The notes under the pieces: model-generated
The model's database searches: none
The model's input: only the letters and a program-made list of their open reading frames with translations
Told to the model about the DNA's origin: nothing
Made by a program: the position numbers and the translations under genes
Source: Kutzneria buriramensis
Lineage (GTDB): Bacteria > Actinomycetota > Actinomycetes > Mycobacteriales > Pseudonocardiaceae
Length of the DNA: 64,000 nt
Direction of reading: 5' to 3'
Assembly: GCF_043575855.1 (NCBI RefSeq)
Contig: NZ_CP144375.1
Span: 2,046,001 to 2,110,000 of the forward strand
In this document: piece after piece, positions 17,587 to 25,723 of the stretch
Layout of the letters: every line of letters starts with the position of its first letter
Position numbering within the stretch: position 1 is the first letter of the stretch

Positions 17587-18498
17587 TCACACGCTGGTCA
17601 GCGCCCCGTCAGCCAGCACGGCGTGCACGCCCCACACCGGGTTGGCCACTTGCGTCACGCGCAGATCCAGCACTGGGCTGGCCAACGCGAGGGCAGTCGT
17701 CCGATCGACGCCGTAGCGCGCCCCCATCCAGTCCAACATCGCGCTCAGCGCCTGCGCCGACGCCTCGTTCAGGTCCGAATCAAAGCCGAAAGTCACTGCG
17801 CCGGCCGGTGTGCGGGCATGCGCCGTCCGGATCGGGGGATCTTCGACCAGATCCAGCACCAGCCGGCTGGTCATGCCGCACTCGATCGCCGTCCCCGACA
17901 CCTCGCCGTCGCCCTGCGCCCCATGGCCGTCGCCGAGGCACAGCAACGCTTCCGGCACCGTGACCGGCAGATACAGCGTCGAGCCGGCCACCAGCTCGCG
18001 GCAGTCGATGTTGCCCCCGCACGGGCGCGGCGGCAACGTCGAGTGCCGGCCCGGCTCGTCCGGCGGCACGCCGATCACGCCCAGGAACGGCGACAGCGCC
18101 ACCTGAAACCCGAGGTTGTTGACGGCGCGGCCGTCCTTGATCGTCCAGTGCAGCCGCACGGGCTCGCCCGGCACCACGCCCAGCCGCCGGTTGAGCGAGT
18201 TGTCCCGCACCGCCGCCACGGTCACGCCCCAGTCGTCCGGCCGCAACGACTCCAGCCGCACCGCCAGCATCATCCCGGGCTCGGCGCCGCGCACCGCGAT
18301 CGGGCCCGTCAGGCAGTGCCCCTGGGAGTCCCGGATAAGCCTCGGGCCGTGCTCGTCCTCGCCCAGATGCCCGTACGCGTTGAGGCTGCGGACGATCAGC
18401 GTGTCGCCGGGGTCGACCGTCAGGACCGGCGGCCGGTCCCGGTCGAAGTAGTCGACGACGGTGTCGGCGGTGGGATCGAGACGGAGTTCGGCCACCAC
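17587..18498 (-). CDS. Acetamidase/formamidase family protein
   Basis: A 303-residue amidase of the acetamidase/formamidase family, which releases ammonia from short amides. Diagnostic stretches are VRSLNAYGHLGEDEHG, NIDCRELVAGSTLYLPV (Cys and Glu of the metal/active site), GDGHGAQGDGEVSGTAIE, and NEASAQALSAMLDWM. The start is GTG 18498, behind GGGGAGG and two bases after the stop of the glycosyltransferase gene, so it is the second gene of a two-gene unit. Confidence 0.9.
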   Translation of the reverse strand: MVAELRLDPTADTVVDYFDRDRPPVLTVDPGDTLIVRSLNAYGHLGEDEHGPRLIRDSQGHCLTGPIAVRGAEPGMMLAVRLESLRPDDWGVTVAAVRDNSLNRRLGVVPGEPVRLHWTIKDGRAVNNLGFQVALSPFLGVIGVPPDEPGRHSTLPPRPCGGNIDCRELVAGSTLYLPVTVPEALLCLGDGHGAQGDGEVSGTAIECGMTSRLVLDLVEDPPIRTAHARTPAGAVTFGFDSDLNEASAQALSAMLDWMGARYGVDRTTALALASPVLDLRVTQVANPVWGVHAVLADGALTSV

Positions 18499-18499
18499 C

Positions 18500-19648
18500 T
18501 CATCGTGCCTCCCCGATCACCGTCCGGCACACCACAATTGGATCACTTACCTCGGTGACGGTCTTCGCCGCGTCGGCGGCAGCCGCCGCGAAGCGCCCGT
18601 CGCGAAGCACCAACTCCACCGCGCCGCGAATGTCCGCCACGGACGGTGGACGGACGATGACGGCACTGCCCTGGCGGGCGGCGCGGTTGGCGAGCTCCCA
18701 TTGGTCGCCACCGCCGGGCACTGCGACGACAGGAACGCCGGCGAGCAATGCCTTGGCCAGCAAGCCATGCCCAGCGCCGCACACCACGACGGAGGCCTGC
18801 CGCAGCAGGTCGTCCTGGCCGCCGGCGCCGGCCCTCGCCCACGGCGGCAGCCCGTCTCCAGGCGGCTGGAAGGTGGAGACGGCGGCCTGCACGCCCAGAT
18901 CATCAAGCGCCGCAAGGGTTGTGGCCAGCAGGTCGGCGGCTCCACCGGTCGCCGTGGACGGCGCGACGATCACCAGCGGCTCCTCCCCCGGCGGCGGCAC
19001 GAGTCCGGTCGGCATCGGATCCCACAGCAGCGGGCCGATCACGTGCGCGTTCGACGGCCAGTCCGGGCGGGGCACCTCCAGTGCCGGCAGGGTGGCGATC
19101 AACCGTGCCGCAGGCCCGGGATCCGTTGCCGGCAAACCGATTCCGACCCGGGCGGCCGTACGTTGCTGATCACCTTGTCGCAGCGAACGGGCGGTGGCGA
19201 GGCGCAGCACGGCGTCACGCAGGCGACCACGAACGCCGACGCCGGGAGCAAGGCCGCTGCCGATCGGCGGCAGGCCGCGAGACGGCTGGTAGAGCGGATG
19301 CGGCGACAGCTCGACCCACGGCAGCCCGGACAGCTCGGCCGCCATGCCGCCACAGGTCGCCAGCACGTCCGAGACGACCAGGTCGGGCCGCACGGCCGCG
19401 AGGCTCGGCACGAGGTCCCGCGCCAGCTCGGCGGCCTGCCCGTACAGCCAACGCCCGATGTCGGCCTCGTGCCGCAACGCCAGCCACGGCAGTTCGGGCA
19501 CCTGCACCCCGGCGGCGACCGCGGCGTCGCGCCACCGATCGTCGGTGAACAGGAACGGCTCGTCGCCGGCCGCGGCGAACCGCAGGCACAGCGCGACCGC
19601 GGGGAAGACGTGACCGGCATCCGGCCCAGCGACGACGGCCACTCGCAC
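18500..19648 (-). CDS. UGT-type (GT1) glycosyltransferase
   Basis: A 382-residue GT-B enzyme. The N-terminal half begins MRVAVVAGPDAGHVFPAVAL (acceptor domain). The C-terminal half has CGAGHGLLAKALLAGVPVVAVP followed by GGGDQWELANRAARQG, the sugar-nucleotide signature of macrolide-type glycosyltransferases. It would attach a sugar to a small hydrophobic acceptor, for detoxification or natural-product tailoring. No biosynthetic cluster is adjacent. It heads a unit with the acetamidase gene and diverges from a GNAT gene. Confidence 0.85.
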   Translation of the reverse strand: MRVAVVAGPDAGHVFPAVALCLRFAAAGDEPFLFTDDRWRDAAVAAGVQVPELPWLALRHEADIGRWLYGQAAELARDLVPSLAAVRPDLVVSDVLATCGGMAAELSGLPWVELSPHPLYQPSRGLPPIGSGLAPGVGVRGRLRDAVLRLATARSLRQGDQQRTAARVGIGLPATDPGPAARLIATLPALEVPRPDWPSNAHVIGPLLWDPMPTGLVPPPGEEPLVIVAPSTATGGAADLLATTLAALDDLGVQAAVSTFQPPGDGLPPWARAGAGGQDDLLRQASVVVCGAGHGLLAKALLAGVPVVAVPGGGDQWELANRAARQGSAVIVRPPSVADIRGAVELVLRDGRFAAAAADAAKTVTEVSDPIVVCRTVIGEAR

Positions 19649-19716
19649 GTGCAGCAGACTCCCACACGAAAACCGTTTGCCGCGCGGCCACGCCGCTCAC
19701 GAGACTGCGGAGCACC

Positions 19717-20559
19717 ATGAGGAAACCACTGTTCTGCGGCACGGACCTGGCCGAACGGATCGAACGCGTCGAGGCGGAACTGGTCGCCAAGGCGAGCGCG
19801 GCGGCCCGCACCCGCCCCGGCGGCCGGGATGGCTTCGTCCGGCCGATCGCCGGCGGCATCGCCAGCTACGCCGAGGCCGGCTCCCCGTTCAACAAGGTGG
19901 CGGGCCTCGGCTTCGCCGGCGTCCCGGCCGCGGACGAGCTGGCCGAGGTCGAGAAGGCGTTCCACGAGCTCGGCGCGCCCGTCGGCGTCGAGCTGCCGAA
20001 CCTCGCCGATCCGGCCGTCGGCGAACTGCTGACCGGCCGCGGCTACCGTCTCTCGTTCTACGAGAACGTCCTCGGCGCAGCGCTGGACGGTCTGAGCGTG
20101 CCCGAGCCGCCGCCCGGCATCGAGGTCCGGCTCCGCCGGGACGACGAGCGGGATGCCACCCTCGACCTGCTGATGGAGGCCATCGACGAGCCCGACACCC
20201 AGGGCAACGCCGCCGAGGAGGACTTCCCCCGCGACGTGCTGCGCAACGCCGTCAACGACATGGAGACCGCCGCCGACACCCTCCGCTACCTCGCCCTGAT
20301 CGACGGCGTCCCGATCGGCACCGGCGCCGTTCGCATGAGCGAAGGCATCGCCCACTTCGCCGGCGCCGCCACGGTTCCGGCCTACCGCCGCCGCGGCGTC
20401 CAGTCCGCGCTGATCGCCGCGCGCCTGACCGGCGCGCTCGAAGCCGGCTGCGACATCGCCACCGTCACGACCGGCCCCGGCACCAAGTCGCAGCAGAACC
20501 TCCAGGGCCGCGGCTTCGACCTGCTCTACACCCGGGCGATCCTGCTACTCGCCCCATGA
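19717..20559 (+). CDS. GNAT family N-acetyltransferase
   Basis: A 280-residue protein with a C-terminal GNAT domain (about 130-280). GAATVPAYRRRGVQSALIAA is the acetyl-CoA-binding motif A (R/Q-x-x-G-x-A type), followed by TVTTGPGTKSQQNLQGRGF (motif B). The N-terminal 130 residues form a second, degenerate GNAT-like half (GRGYRLSFYENVLG), a common two-domain layout. The ATG follows GGAG. Its last 15 bases overlap the end of the convergent DUF4419 gene. Substrate unknown. Confidence 0.85.
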   Translation: MRKPLFCGTDLAERIERVEAELVAKASAAARTRPGGRDGFVRPIAGGIASYAEAGSPFNKVAGLGFAGVPAADELAEVEKAFHELGAPVGVELPNLADPAVGELLTGRGYRLSFYENVLGAALDGLSVPEPPPGIEVRLRRDDERDATLDLLMEAIDEPDTQGNAAEEDFPRDVLRNAVNDMETAADTLRYLALIDGVPIGTGAVRMSEGIAHFAGAATVPAYRRRGVQSALIAARLTGALEAGCDIATVTTGPGTKSQQNLQGRGFDLLYTRAILLLAP

Positions 20560-22074
20560 GTTCCGCACGTCGAGCTCGGACAACCGGCAGGTCTCCAGCC
20601 GGGCGGGGTCGTCGCCGTCGAGGATGACGTCCAGGATCACCGCCAGTGAGTCACCCAACACCGGCATGTCGCTCCGGCTCCCGGCCAGCCGGCATCGGCG
20701 GGCCTGACCGGCCACCTCCAGCGGCAGGTCTGCCGGCTCGAACCGGCACAGCACCCAATGGAAGCCCTGGGAGCCGAACACCATCGCGATGTGCCGCCCG
20801 TCGGCCAGTTCGACAAAACCGGCGAGCCCTGGCCGGGCGTCCACGTCGTAGGCCCTGCGGTATTCGGCCAACGGCACGATCCGCCATCGGCCGTCCACGG
20901 CGGTGGCCGAGCCGATCCGCTCGTAGAGCTCGACGACCTCGGCGGACGCGGTCCACAGGCGGGCCTCGACTGGCGGCCGGACCGCCGGGGTGGTCTCGTG
21001 CTCGCGGAGGATCCGGTCCAGCACCGGGCCCATCTCCGGGGTCGCCTCGGTGACGTACCAGCCGGCGATCGGCTTCAGTTCCCAGTTGGGGCTCTGGGTG
21101 ACGCCGACCAGGCCGGCATGCAGCGCAACCGACTTGTTCTCGCGGGCCACCGGGTTGTTGATCCGCACCACCGCCTGGGACAGGGTGGCCGGCACGTAGT
21201 CGGTCCGGATCGACGGGCAGTCGGCCCCGCCGTGTCGGTCGACGACCACATTGCGCGGCTCGCCGATCGGCAGGTCGAGCAGGGGATTCGGGTTGTCGGC
21301 GACGCCGTTGTAGCGGAGGTAGGGGTAGAACCGCGCGATCCAGCCGGTGATCAGTTTCCCGCCGTAGGCGTCGGCCGGGTTGTAGATGCGCTGCCAGAAC
21401 CAGAGGTTCGGGTCGCCGTCGGCCGCCCGCACGAACTCGTCGGCGATCGGCGCCAGCGACCGGACCCACTTCTCCAGCCCAAACTCGGGCAGCCGGTCCA
21501 TTTTCGACCGGATCTTGCGCCAGTCCTCGACCGTGCCGGTCAGCGTGATCCTCGGGATGCCGCAGACGAACTTCAGCCAGTACGAGAAGTACGGCGAGTA
21601 GCCGTCGAGCAGCACTATCCGGCCGGCCGTCCGCTCCACGCTCGTGCTGGTGGTGAAGTCGCACTCGAACAGGTCGGCCCCCGCGGCCCGGCTGGCCACC
21701 TCCTTGCCGAACTCCTCGATCAGGTCATGCCAGACCTCGGGGTCGGCCGGCAGGCTGGGCACCGACAGCGTGAGTGCCTCCCGGCCGGCATGCCCGACCA
21801 GCTTCGGCCGCAGCTCCTCGGCGTTGAGCCGGACGTGCTGGGCGACGCCCTGGGCGATGGTCAGCCAGATCGCGTCCGGCGACAGCACCAGCGTCCGGTG
21901 GTCCGCGAACGCCCGGGACACCGCGTCGAGCAGCGGGTGCACGCCGTCCGGCTCGATCAGCGGCGTGTCCGGGTCACCGCCGAGCGCCAGCACGTCGTCG
22001 TAGACGTCGGCCAGGCGCCGGGTGGGCAGCGGCTCGGTCGGCGGCCGCACGTCGTCGACGCGGAAAGTCGTCAC
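20545..22074 (-). CDS. DUF4419 family protein
   Basis: A 509-residue protein matching the DUF4419 family: HPLLDAVSRAFADHRTLVLSP then DAIWLTIAQGVAQHVRLNAE, SYWLKFVCGIPRITLTGTVEDW, and WFWQRIYNPADAYGG with ITGWIARFYPY. No transmembrane segment or known catalytic motif is visible; the function of the family is not known. The GTG 22074 has no ribosome-binding site, but TAGAGT (22086-22081) ends 6 bases before it, so the message is probably leaderless. It is convergent with the GNAT gene with a 15-base overlap. Confidence 0.85.
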   Translation of the reverse strand: MTTFRVDDVRPPTEPLPTRRLADVYDDVLALGGDPDTPLIEPDGVHPLLDAVSRAFADHRTLVLSPDAIWLTIAQGVAQHVRLNAEELRPKLVGHAGREALTLSVPSLPADPEVWHDLIEEFGKEVASRAAGADLFECDFTTSTSVERTAGRIVLLDGYSPYFSYWLKFVCGIPRITLTGTVEDWRKIRSKMDRLPEFGLEKWVRSLAPIADEFVRAADGDPNLWFWQRIYNPADAYGGKLITGWIARFYPYLRYNGVADNPNPLLDLPIGEPRNVVVDRHGGADCPSIRTDYVPATLSQAVVRINNPVARENKSVALHAGLVGVTQSPNWELKPIAGWYVTEATPEMGPVLDRILREHETTPAVRPPVEARLWTASAEVVELYERIGSATAVDGRWRIVPLAEYRRAYDVDARPGLAGFVELADGRHIAMVFGSQGFHWVLCRFEPADLPLEVAGQARRCRLAGSRSDMPVLGDSLAVILDVILDGDDPARLETCRLSELDVRNSWGE

Positions 22075-22080
22075 GAAAAA

Positions 22081-22086
22081 ACTCTA
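22081..22086 (-). promoter_or_regulatory. Putative -10 element of the DUF4419 gene (leaderless)
   Basis: On the minus strand TAGAGT-TTTTTC-GTG places a TANNNT box exactly 6 bases before the start codon. Confidence 0.5.
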
Positions 22087-22160
22087 GGGTGGTGTCGATC
22101 GCGGTGATCCCCCGTTCGACGCAGTGGTGACAACACGGGTTGCGCTGAGAGGAAACGGCC

Positions 22161-22910
22161 ATGGGCTACGCGGACGTGAACGGCCTGCACATGTACTACG
22201 AGCGGCACGGCGAGGCCGGCGCCCCGCTGGTCCTGCTGCACGGCGGCTTGCTGACCATCGACCTGAACTTCGCCGGCCTGATCCCCACGCTGGCGCAGCG
22301 CCACCAGGTGATCGGCGTCGAACTCCAGGGCCACGGCCGAACCGCCGACATCGACCGGTCGATCACCCCTGCGGCCCTGGCCGGCGACGTCGTCGCGCTG
22401 CTGGACCACCTCGCCATCGACCGGGCGCACGTGCTCGGACACAGCATGGGCGCGGCGGTCGCGCTCGAACTGGCCGTGAGCCACCCGGACCGGCTGCTCT
22501 CGATGGTGCCGATCTCGGCCAGCGTGCGGACGGACGGCATGCACGAGGACCTGATGGACCCGTCCAAGCACGCCACGTCGACGCGGATGCCGACGGCCGA
22601 GGACTTCGCCGCCATGCGGGACGCCTACCAGCGCCTGTCGCCGCACCCCGAGAACTTCGAGAAGTTCATGGCGACGCTGTCCGCGTCCAACGCCGACCTC
22701 CAGGGCTGGAGCGACAACCAACTGGCCGGCATCACCGCGCCGACCCTGCTGGTGATGGGCGACCACGACTTCGTCACCATCGAGCACGGCGGCCTCATGA
22801 AGCAGCTGATCCCCGGCTCGCACCTCGCGGTGCTGCCGAACACCACCCACATGACGGTCACCCGCCGCGCCGACCTGCTGCTGCCGATCCTCGCCGACTT
22901 CCTTGACTAA
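22161..22910 (+). CDS. Alpha/beta hydrolase
   Basis: A 249-residue hydrolase with oxyanion motif LLHGGLL near residue 27, nucleophile GHSMG (Ser95), Asp in LVMGDHDFV and His in TTHMTV. The size and the MGYADVNGLHMYYERHG start resemble haloperoxidase/esterase-type hydrolases. AGAGGAAA 8 bases before the ATG serves as ribosome-binding site. It diverges from the DUF4419 gene and is convergent with an S4-domain gene 6 bases away. Confidence 0.87.
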   Translation: MGYADVNGLHMYYERHGEAGAPLVLLHGGLLTIDLNFAGLIPTLAQRHQVIGVELQGHGRTADIDRSITPAALAGDVVALLDHLAIDRAHVLGHSMGAAVALELAVSHPDRLLSMVPISASVRTDGMHEDLMDPSKHATSTRMPTAEDFAAMRDAYQRLSPHPENFEKFMATLSASNADLQGWSDNQLAGITAPTLLVMGDHDFVTIEHGGLMKQLIPGSHLAVLPNTTHMTVTRRADLLLPILADFLD

Positions 22911-22916
22911 AGCCGA

Positions 22917-23282
22917 CTAGAACTGGCCGAACCGGAACTTGTCCAGCACGCGCCGCTCCCGCTTGGTGGGCCGGCCGGCTCCCCGCTCGCGGCGGGCAAC
23001 CGGGATCGCGGCCTCCGGCGGGGGCGCGGGCGTGCGGTCGATGAAGCACGTCGCGGCGTCCGCGGCGCCTACCCGCTTCTGGATCACCCGCACGACCTCG
23101 ACGACCTTCGTCTTGTCGCCGACCCGGGCGCGCACCTCGTCACCGGGCGACACGGTGGTCGCCGGCTTCGCGGGCTTGTCGTTCACGCGCACGTGACCGC
23201 CCCGGCACGCCGCCGCGGCGTCCGGGCGGGTCTTCGTCAGCCGGACCGCCCAGAGCCAGCGGTCCACTCGGGTGGACTCCAC
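22917..23282 (-). CDS. S4-domain RNA-binding protein (Hsp15-like)
   Basis: A 121-residue basic protein. The S4 domain covers residues 1-60 (RVDRWLWAVRLTKTRPDAAA, then GGHVRVNDKPAKPATTVSPGDEV). A Lys/Arg-rich tail (RRERGAGRPTKRERRVLDKFR) follows. Members of this group bind stalled 50S subunits carrying peptidyl-tRNA, or other structured RNA. The gene is probably the second of a pair with the 23295-23855 gene, whose stop lies 12 bases upstream. Confidence 0.88.
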   Translation of the reverse strand: MESTRVDRWLWAVRLTKTRPDAAAACRGGHVRVNDKPAKPATTVSPGDEVRARVGDKTKVVEVVRVIQKRVGAADAATCFIDRTPAPPPEAAIPVARRERGAGRPTKRERRVLDKFRFGQF

Positions 23283-23294
23283 CTCCCCACTATG

Positions 23295-23855
23295 TCATCG
23301 GCCCGCAACGGTTTTCGAGTCGTCCCAGCGCCCCGTCAGGTGCCGCGCGACCAGCGCCGCGTGTGACAGCGGCGTGGCCAGGTTCGCGACGTCGCCGTTC
23401 GTCGTGTAGTCCAGCAGCACCAACGGCCGCTCGGCGCCGAGCTCACGTAACTCCTCCAGCACGTCCGACACGCAGTTGTCCAGCACCCACCGGTAGGCCG
23501 GCAGGTAGATCCGCCGCCGCGCGGTCTCGTAGTCCAGCAGCCCGCTCCCCCGCAGCCCGTCCCGATGTCCCAGCACCGGCCCGAACCTGCGGACCGTCCT
23601 CTTGAGACCGGACATCCTCGCGACAGTCAGCTTCGACACGTCCACGTCCGCCTCGGCGAAGACCTTGAGCGCCTGCCAGATGCCCTCGACGGACGTCCCG
23701 ACCTCGCCCGGCGACAGCGGCACCGGGATGCCGCCGTGCGGGTAGAACGGGCTCAGCCGCACCCACGGTTCCGGCCCGCGCGAGGTCACGTCCACCACTG
23801 CCACGTCCGCCGGGAACGGGGTTCTCCGCCGCTTGCTCGCCACCTCAACGATCAC
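23295..23855 (-). CDS. Conserved hypothetical protein (actinobacterial family)
   Basis: A 186-residue protein starting MIVEVASKRRRTPFP. The stretches DVTSRGPEPWVRLSPFYPHG, GIPVPLSPG, SVEGIWQALKVFAEADVD, KRTVRRFGPVLGHRDGL and VLLDYTTNGDVAN look like a well-conserved family that I recall as a domain of unknown function in actinomycetes (possibly DUF6939, not certain). No catalytic motif is recognised. Many invariant-looking aromatic and charged residues suggest an enzyme or a nucleotide-binding protein. The start is GTG without a clear ribosome-binding site. Confidence 0.7.
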   Translation of the reverse strand: MIVEVASKRRRTPFPADVAVVDVTSRGPEPWVRLSPFYPHGGIPVPLSPGEVGTSVEGIWQALKVFAEADVDVSKLTVARMSGLKRTVRRFGPVLGHRDGLRGSGLLDYETARRRIYLPAYRWVLDNCVSDVLEELRELGAERPLVLLDYTTNGDVANLATPLSHAALVARHLTGRWDDSKTVAGR

Positions 23856-23890
23856 CCGGACATGGTGCCGAAGGGGCCCGACAGCGTGTT

Positions 23891-23921
23891 AAGAATGTCT
23901 GACATCGTGTCTGAGATTCTT
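23891..23921. promoter_or_regulatory. 31-base palindromic operator before the membrane-protein/HTH operon
   Basis: AAGAATGTCTGACAT and GTGTCTGAGATTCTT face each other around one central C; 12 of 15 positions pair. It is markedly AT-richer than its surroundings, and ends 33 bases before the start of the downstream operon. The HTH regulator encoded second in that operon is the obvious candidate to bind it. Confidence 0.6.
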
Positions 23922-23953
23922 TACATTCGATGCCGTCGAGGGAGGGCAGAGCC

Positions 23954-24379
23954 GTGGCGTACGAAGAGAAGCGCGCGTGGATCATGCTGGTGGTGTCGGT
24001 GGCCGCCTACGCGGCCTACGCCGTGCTGGTACTGAGCAGATCGGGCCCCGGGCCGCTGACCGCGGCGCCGTACGCGGCCACGCTGCTGTGGATCACCGGC
24101 GGGTCGATCGTGGCGACGATCGTGCTGAACATCGCGGTGTCGATCGCGTCGCCGCGGGACAGCAAGCGGGACCAGCGCGACCGGGAGATCGGGCGGTTCG
24201 GCGACCGGATCGGCCAGTCGTTCGTGGTGGTCGGCGGCGTGCTGGCGATGTTCCTGGCCATCTTCCGGCTGGACCAGTTCTGGATCGCCAATGCCATCTA
24301 CCTGGCGTTCACGCTGTCGGCGGTGCTGGGCTCGGTGGCCCGGATCGTCGGCTACCGCCGGGGGTTCCAGACGTGGTGA
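23954..24379 (+). CDS. Four-helix membrane protein paired with an HTH regulator
   Basis: A 141-residue integral membrane protein. The GTG at 23954 follows GGGAGGGC at the right distance and removes an arginine-rich pseudo-leader. Four hydrophobic segments are seen: IMLVVSVAAYAAYAVLVL, AATLLWITGGSIVATIVLNI, VVVGGVLAMFLAIF and IYLAFTLSAVLGSVARIVG. A charged cytoplasmic loop (SPRDSKRDQRDREIGRFGDR) lies between helices 2 and 3. Such proteins are often encoded with a small XRE regulator, as here (overlapping genes), and may tie the regulator to a membrane signal. Function unproven. Confidence 0.75.
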   Translation: MAYEEKRAWIMLVVSVAAYAAYAVLVLSRSGPGPLTAAPYAATLLWITGGSIVATIVLNIAVSIASPRDSKRDQRDREIGRFGDRIGQSFVVVGGVLAMFLAIFRLDQFWIANAIYLAFTLSAVLGSVARIVGYRRGFQTW

Positions 24380-24600
24380 AGCCGACCAGGGTGACCAACT
24401 CGATCCGGGCGCTGCGCTTCGCCGCGGGCGAGATGACGCAGGCCGAGCTGGGCGACCGGATCGGCGTCACCCGGCAGACCGTGATCGCGATCGAGCAGGG
24501 CCGGTACTCGCCCTCGCTGGAGGTGGCGTTCCAGATCGCCCGCGTGTTCGGCGTCCCGCTCGACGACGTTTTCCAGTACCCGGAAGGAGAATCCCCATGA
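24373..24600 (+). CDS. Small XRE-type HTH transcriptional regulator
   Basis: A 75-residue protein made of almost nothing but an HTH_3 domain: AELGDRIGVTRQTVIAIEQG is the helix-turn-helix, followed by YSPSLEVAFQIARVFGVPLDD. It begins at GTG 24373 (or the next codon, 24376), inside the end of the membrane-protein gene. Its TGA overlaps the ATG of the dehydrogenase gene. It probably autoregulates through the palindrome at 23891. Confidence 0.88.
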   Translation: MVKPTRVTNSIRALRFAAGEMTQAELGDRIGVTRQTVIAIEQGRYSPSLEVAFQIARVFGVPLDDVFQYPEGESP

Positions 24601-25550
24601 AGGCGATCGTCCGCGACGGCTACGGCCCGCTGGACGTGCTGCGGTTCGACGACGTCGAGCGGCCCGCGCCCGGCCCCGGACAGGTGCTGGTACGGGTCCG
24701 CGCCGCCGGCGTCGACCCGAGCATCTGGCACCTCACCAGCGGCGAGCCGTACCTGATCCGGTTGATGGGCTACGGTTTACGCAGACCCAAAAGACCCGTG
24801 CCCGGGCTCGATCTTGCCGGTGTCATCGAGGAAATCGGCCCCGGTGTCACCGAATTCCGTCCCGGTGACGAGGTTTTCGGCACCGCCAACGGTTCGTTCG
24901 CCGAGTACGCCGTCACCGCGGCCACCCGGGTCGTGCCGAAGCCGTCGAACCTGACCTTCGAGCAGGCCGCCGCCGTTCCGGTGTCGGCATGCACTGCCCT
25001 ACAAGGACTTCGCACCGTCCACCCCGGACAGCGTGCTCTGGTCATCGGCGCCGGCGGCGGGGTCGGCACCTACGCGGTGCAGTTGGCCAAGGCTCTCGGC
25101 GCGCACGTCACCGGTCTGTGCAGCACCGCCAAGACCGAGCTGGTCCGATCCCTCGGCGCGGACGACGTCGTCGACTACAAGCGGGAACCGCTCACCGGCC
25201 GGTACGACGTCATCCTCGACACCGCCGGCGACCGGCCGCTTTCCCAGCTACGCCAACACCTCACGCCCAAGGGCACCCTGATCATCGTCGGCGGCGAGGG
25301 CGGCGGCCGGTTCGTCGGCGGCGTCGCCCGAACCCTGCGCGCGGCCCTCCTCTCCCCCTTCGTCGGCCAGCAACTCCGCGGCCTGTTCGCCACCGCGCGA
25401 GCCGAAGACCTGCGCGAGCTGCGCCGGCTGATCGAGGACGGCGCCGTCACGCCCGCCGTCGACCGCACTTTCCCGCTCAGCGACGCCGTTGCCGCCATCC
25501 GCCACGTGCGGTCCGGGCAGGCCCGCGGCAAGGTCGTCGTCACGCCGTAG
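24597..25550 (+). CDS. NAD(P)-dependent alcohol dehydrogenase / quinone oxidoreductase-like
   Basis: A 317-residue medium-chain dehydrogenase of the zinc-independent quinone-oxidoreductase type. The N-terminal GroES-like half has PGLDLAGVIEEIGPGVTEFRPGDEVFG. The cofactor half has VIGAGGGVGTYAVQLAKALGAHVTG. The cysteine cluster of zinc-binding alcohol dehydrogenases is absent. AAGGAGAA precedes the ATG, which overlaps the HTH stop, so the gene belongs to the membrane protein/HTH operon and is likely controlled by the same operator. Confidence 0.88.
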   Translation: MKAIVRDGYGPLDVLRFDDVERPAPGPGQVLVRVRAAGVDPSIWHLTSGEPYLIRLMGYGLRRPKRPVPGLDLAGVIEEIGPGVTEFRPGDEVFGTANGSFAEYAVTAATRVVPKPSNLTFEQAAAVPVSACTALQGLRTVHPGQRALVIGAGGGVGTYAVQLAKALGAHVTGLCSTAKTELVRSLGADDVVDYKREPLTGRYDVILDTAGDRPLSQLRQHLTPKGTLIIVGGEGGGRFVGGVARTLRAALLSPFVGQQLRGLFATARAEDLRELRRLIEDGAVTPAVDRTFPLSDAVAAIRHVRSGQARGKVVVTP

Positions 25551-25569
25551 CCCGTGCTACGGTTCGCAC

Positions 25570-25584
25570 GGCGTGGCCCACGCC
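25570..25584 (+). terminator. Weak hairpin after the dehydrogenase gene
   Basis: GGCGTG-GCC-CACGCC forms a 6-bp stem 20 bases after the stop. The rest of the 173-base gap to 25724 can fold further but matches no riboswitch I know. Confidence 0.35.
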
Positions 25585-25723
25585 CAACCTCCACGAGCCG
25601 GCCCCAGCCCGGCTCCCCGCGGAGGCAAAGGGACTTCCTGTCTCGGGTCGTCGTCCGAAGCCGTCCGTTCCGGGCGCGTGCGTCGCTGGGGGATCGCCGG
25701 TCCGGGACGTGGAAGGCCGAGAC

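Noticed and set aside
25551..25723. GC-rich foldable leader before the nitrilase-like gene, considered as a riboswitch
   Set aside because: I compared it with ykkC, glycine, c-di-AMP, TPP and cobalamin blocks from memory and found no ordered match; only simple hairpins remain.
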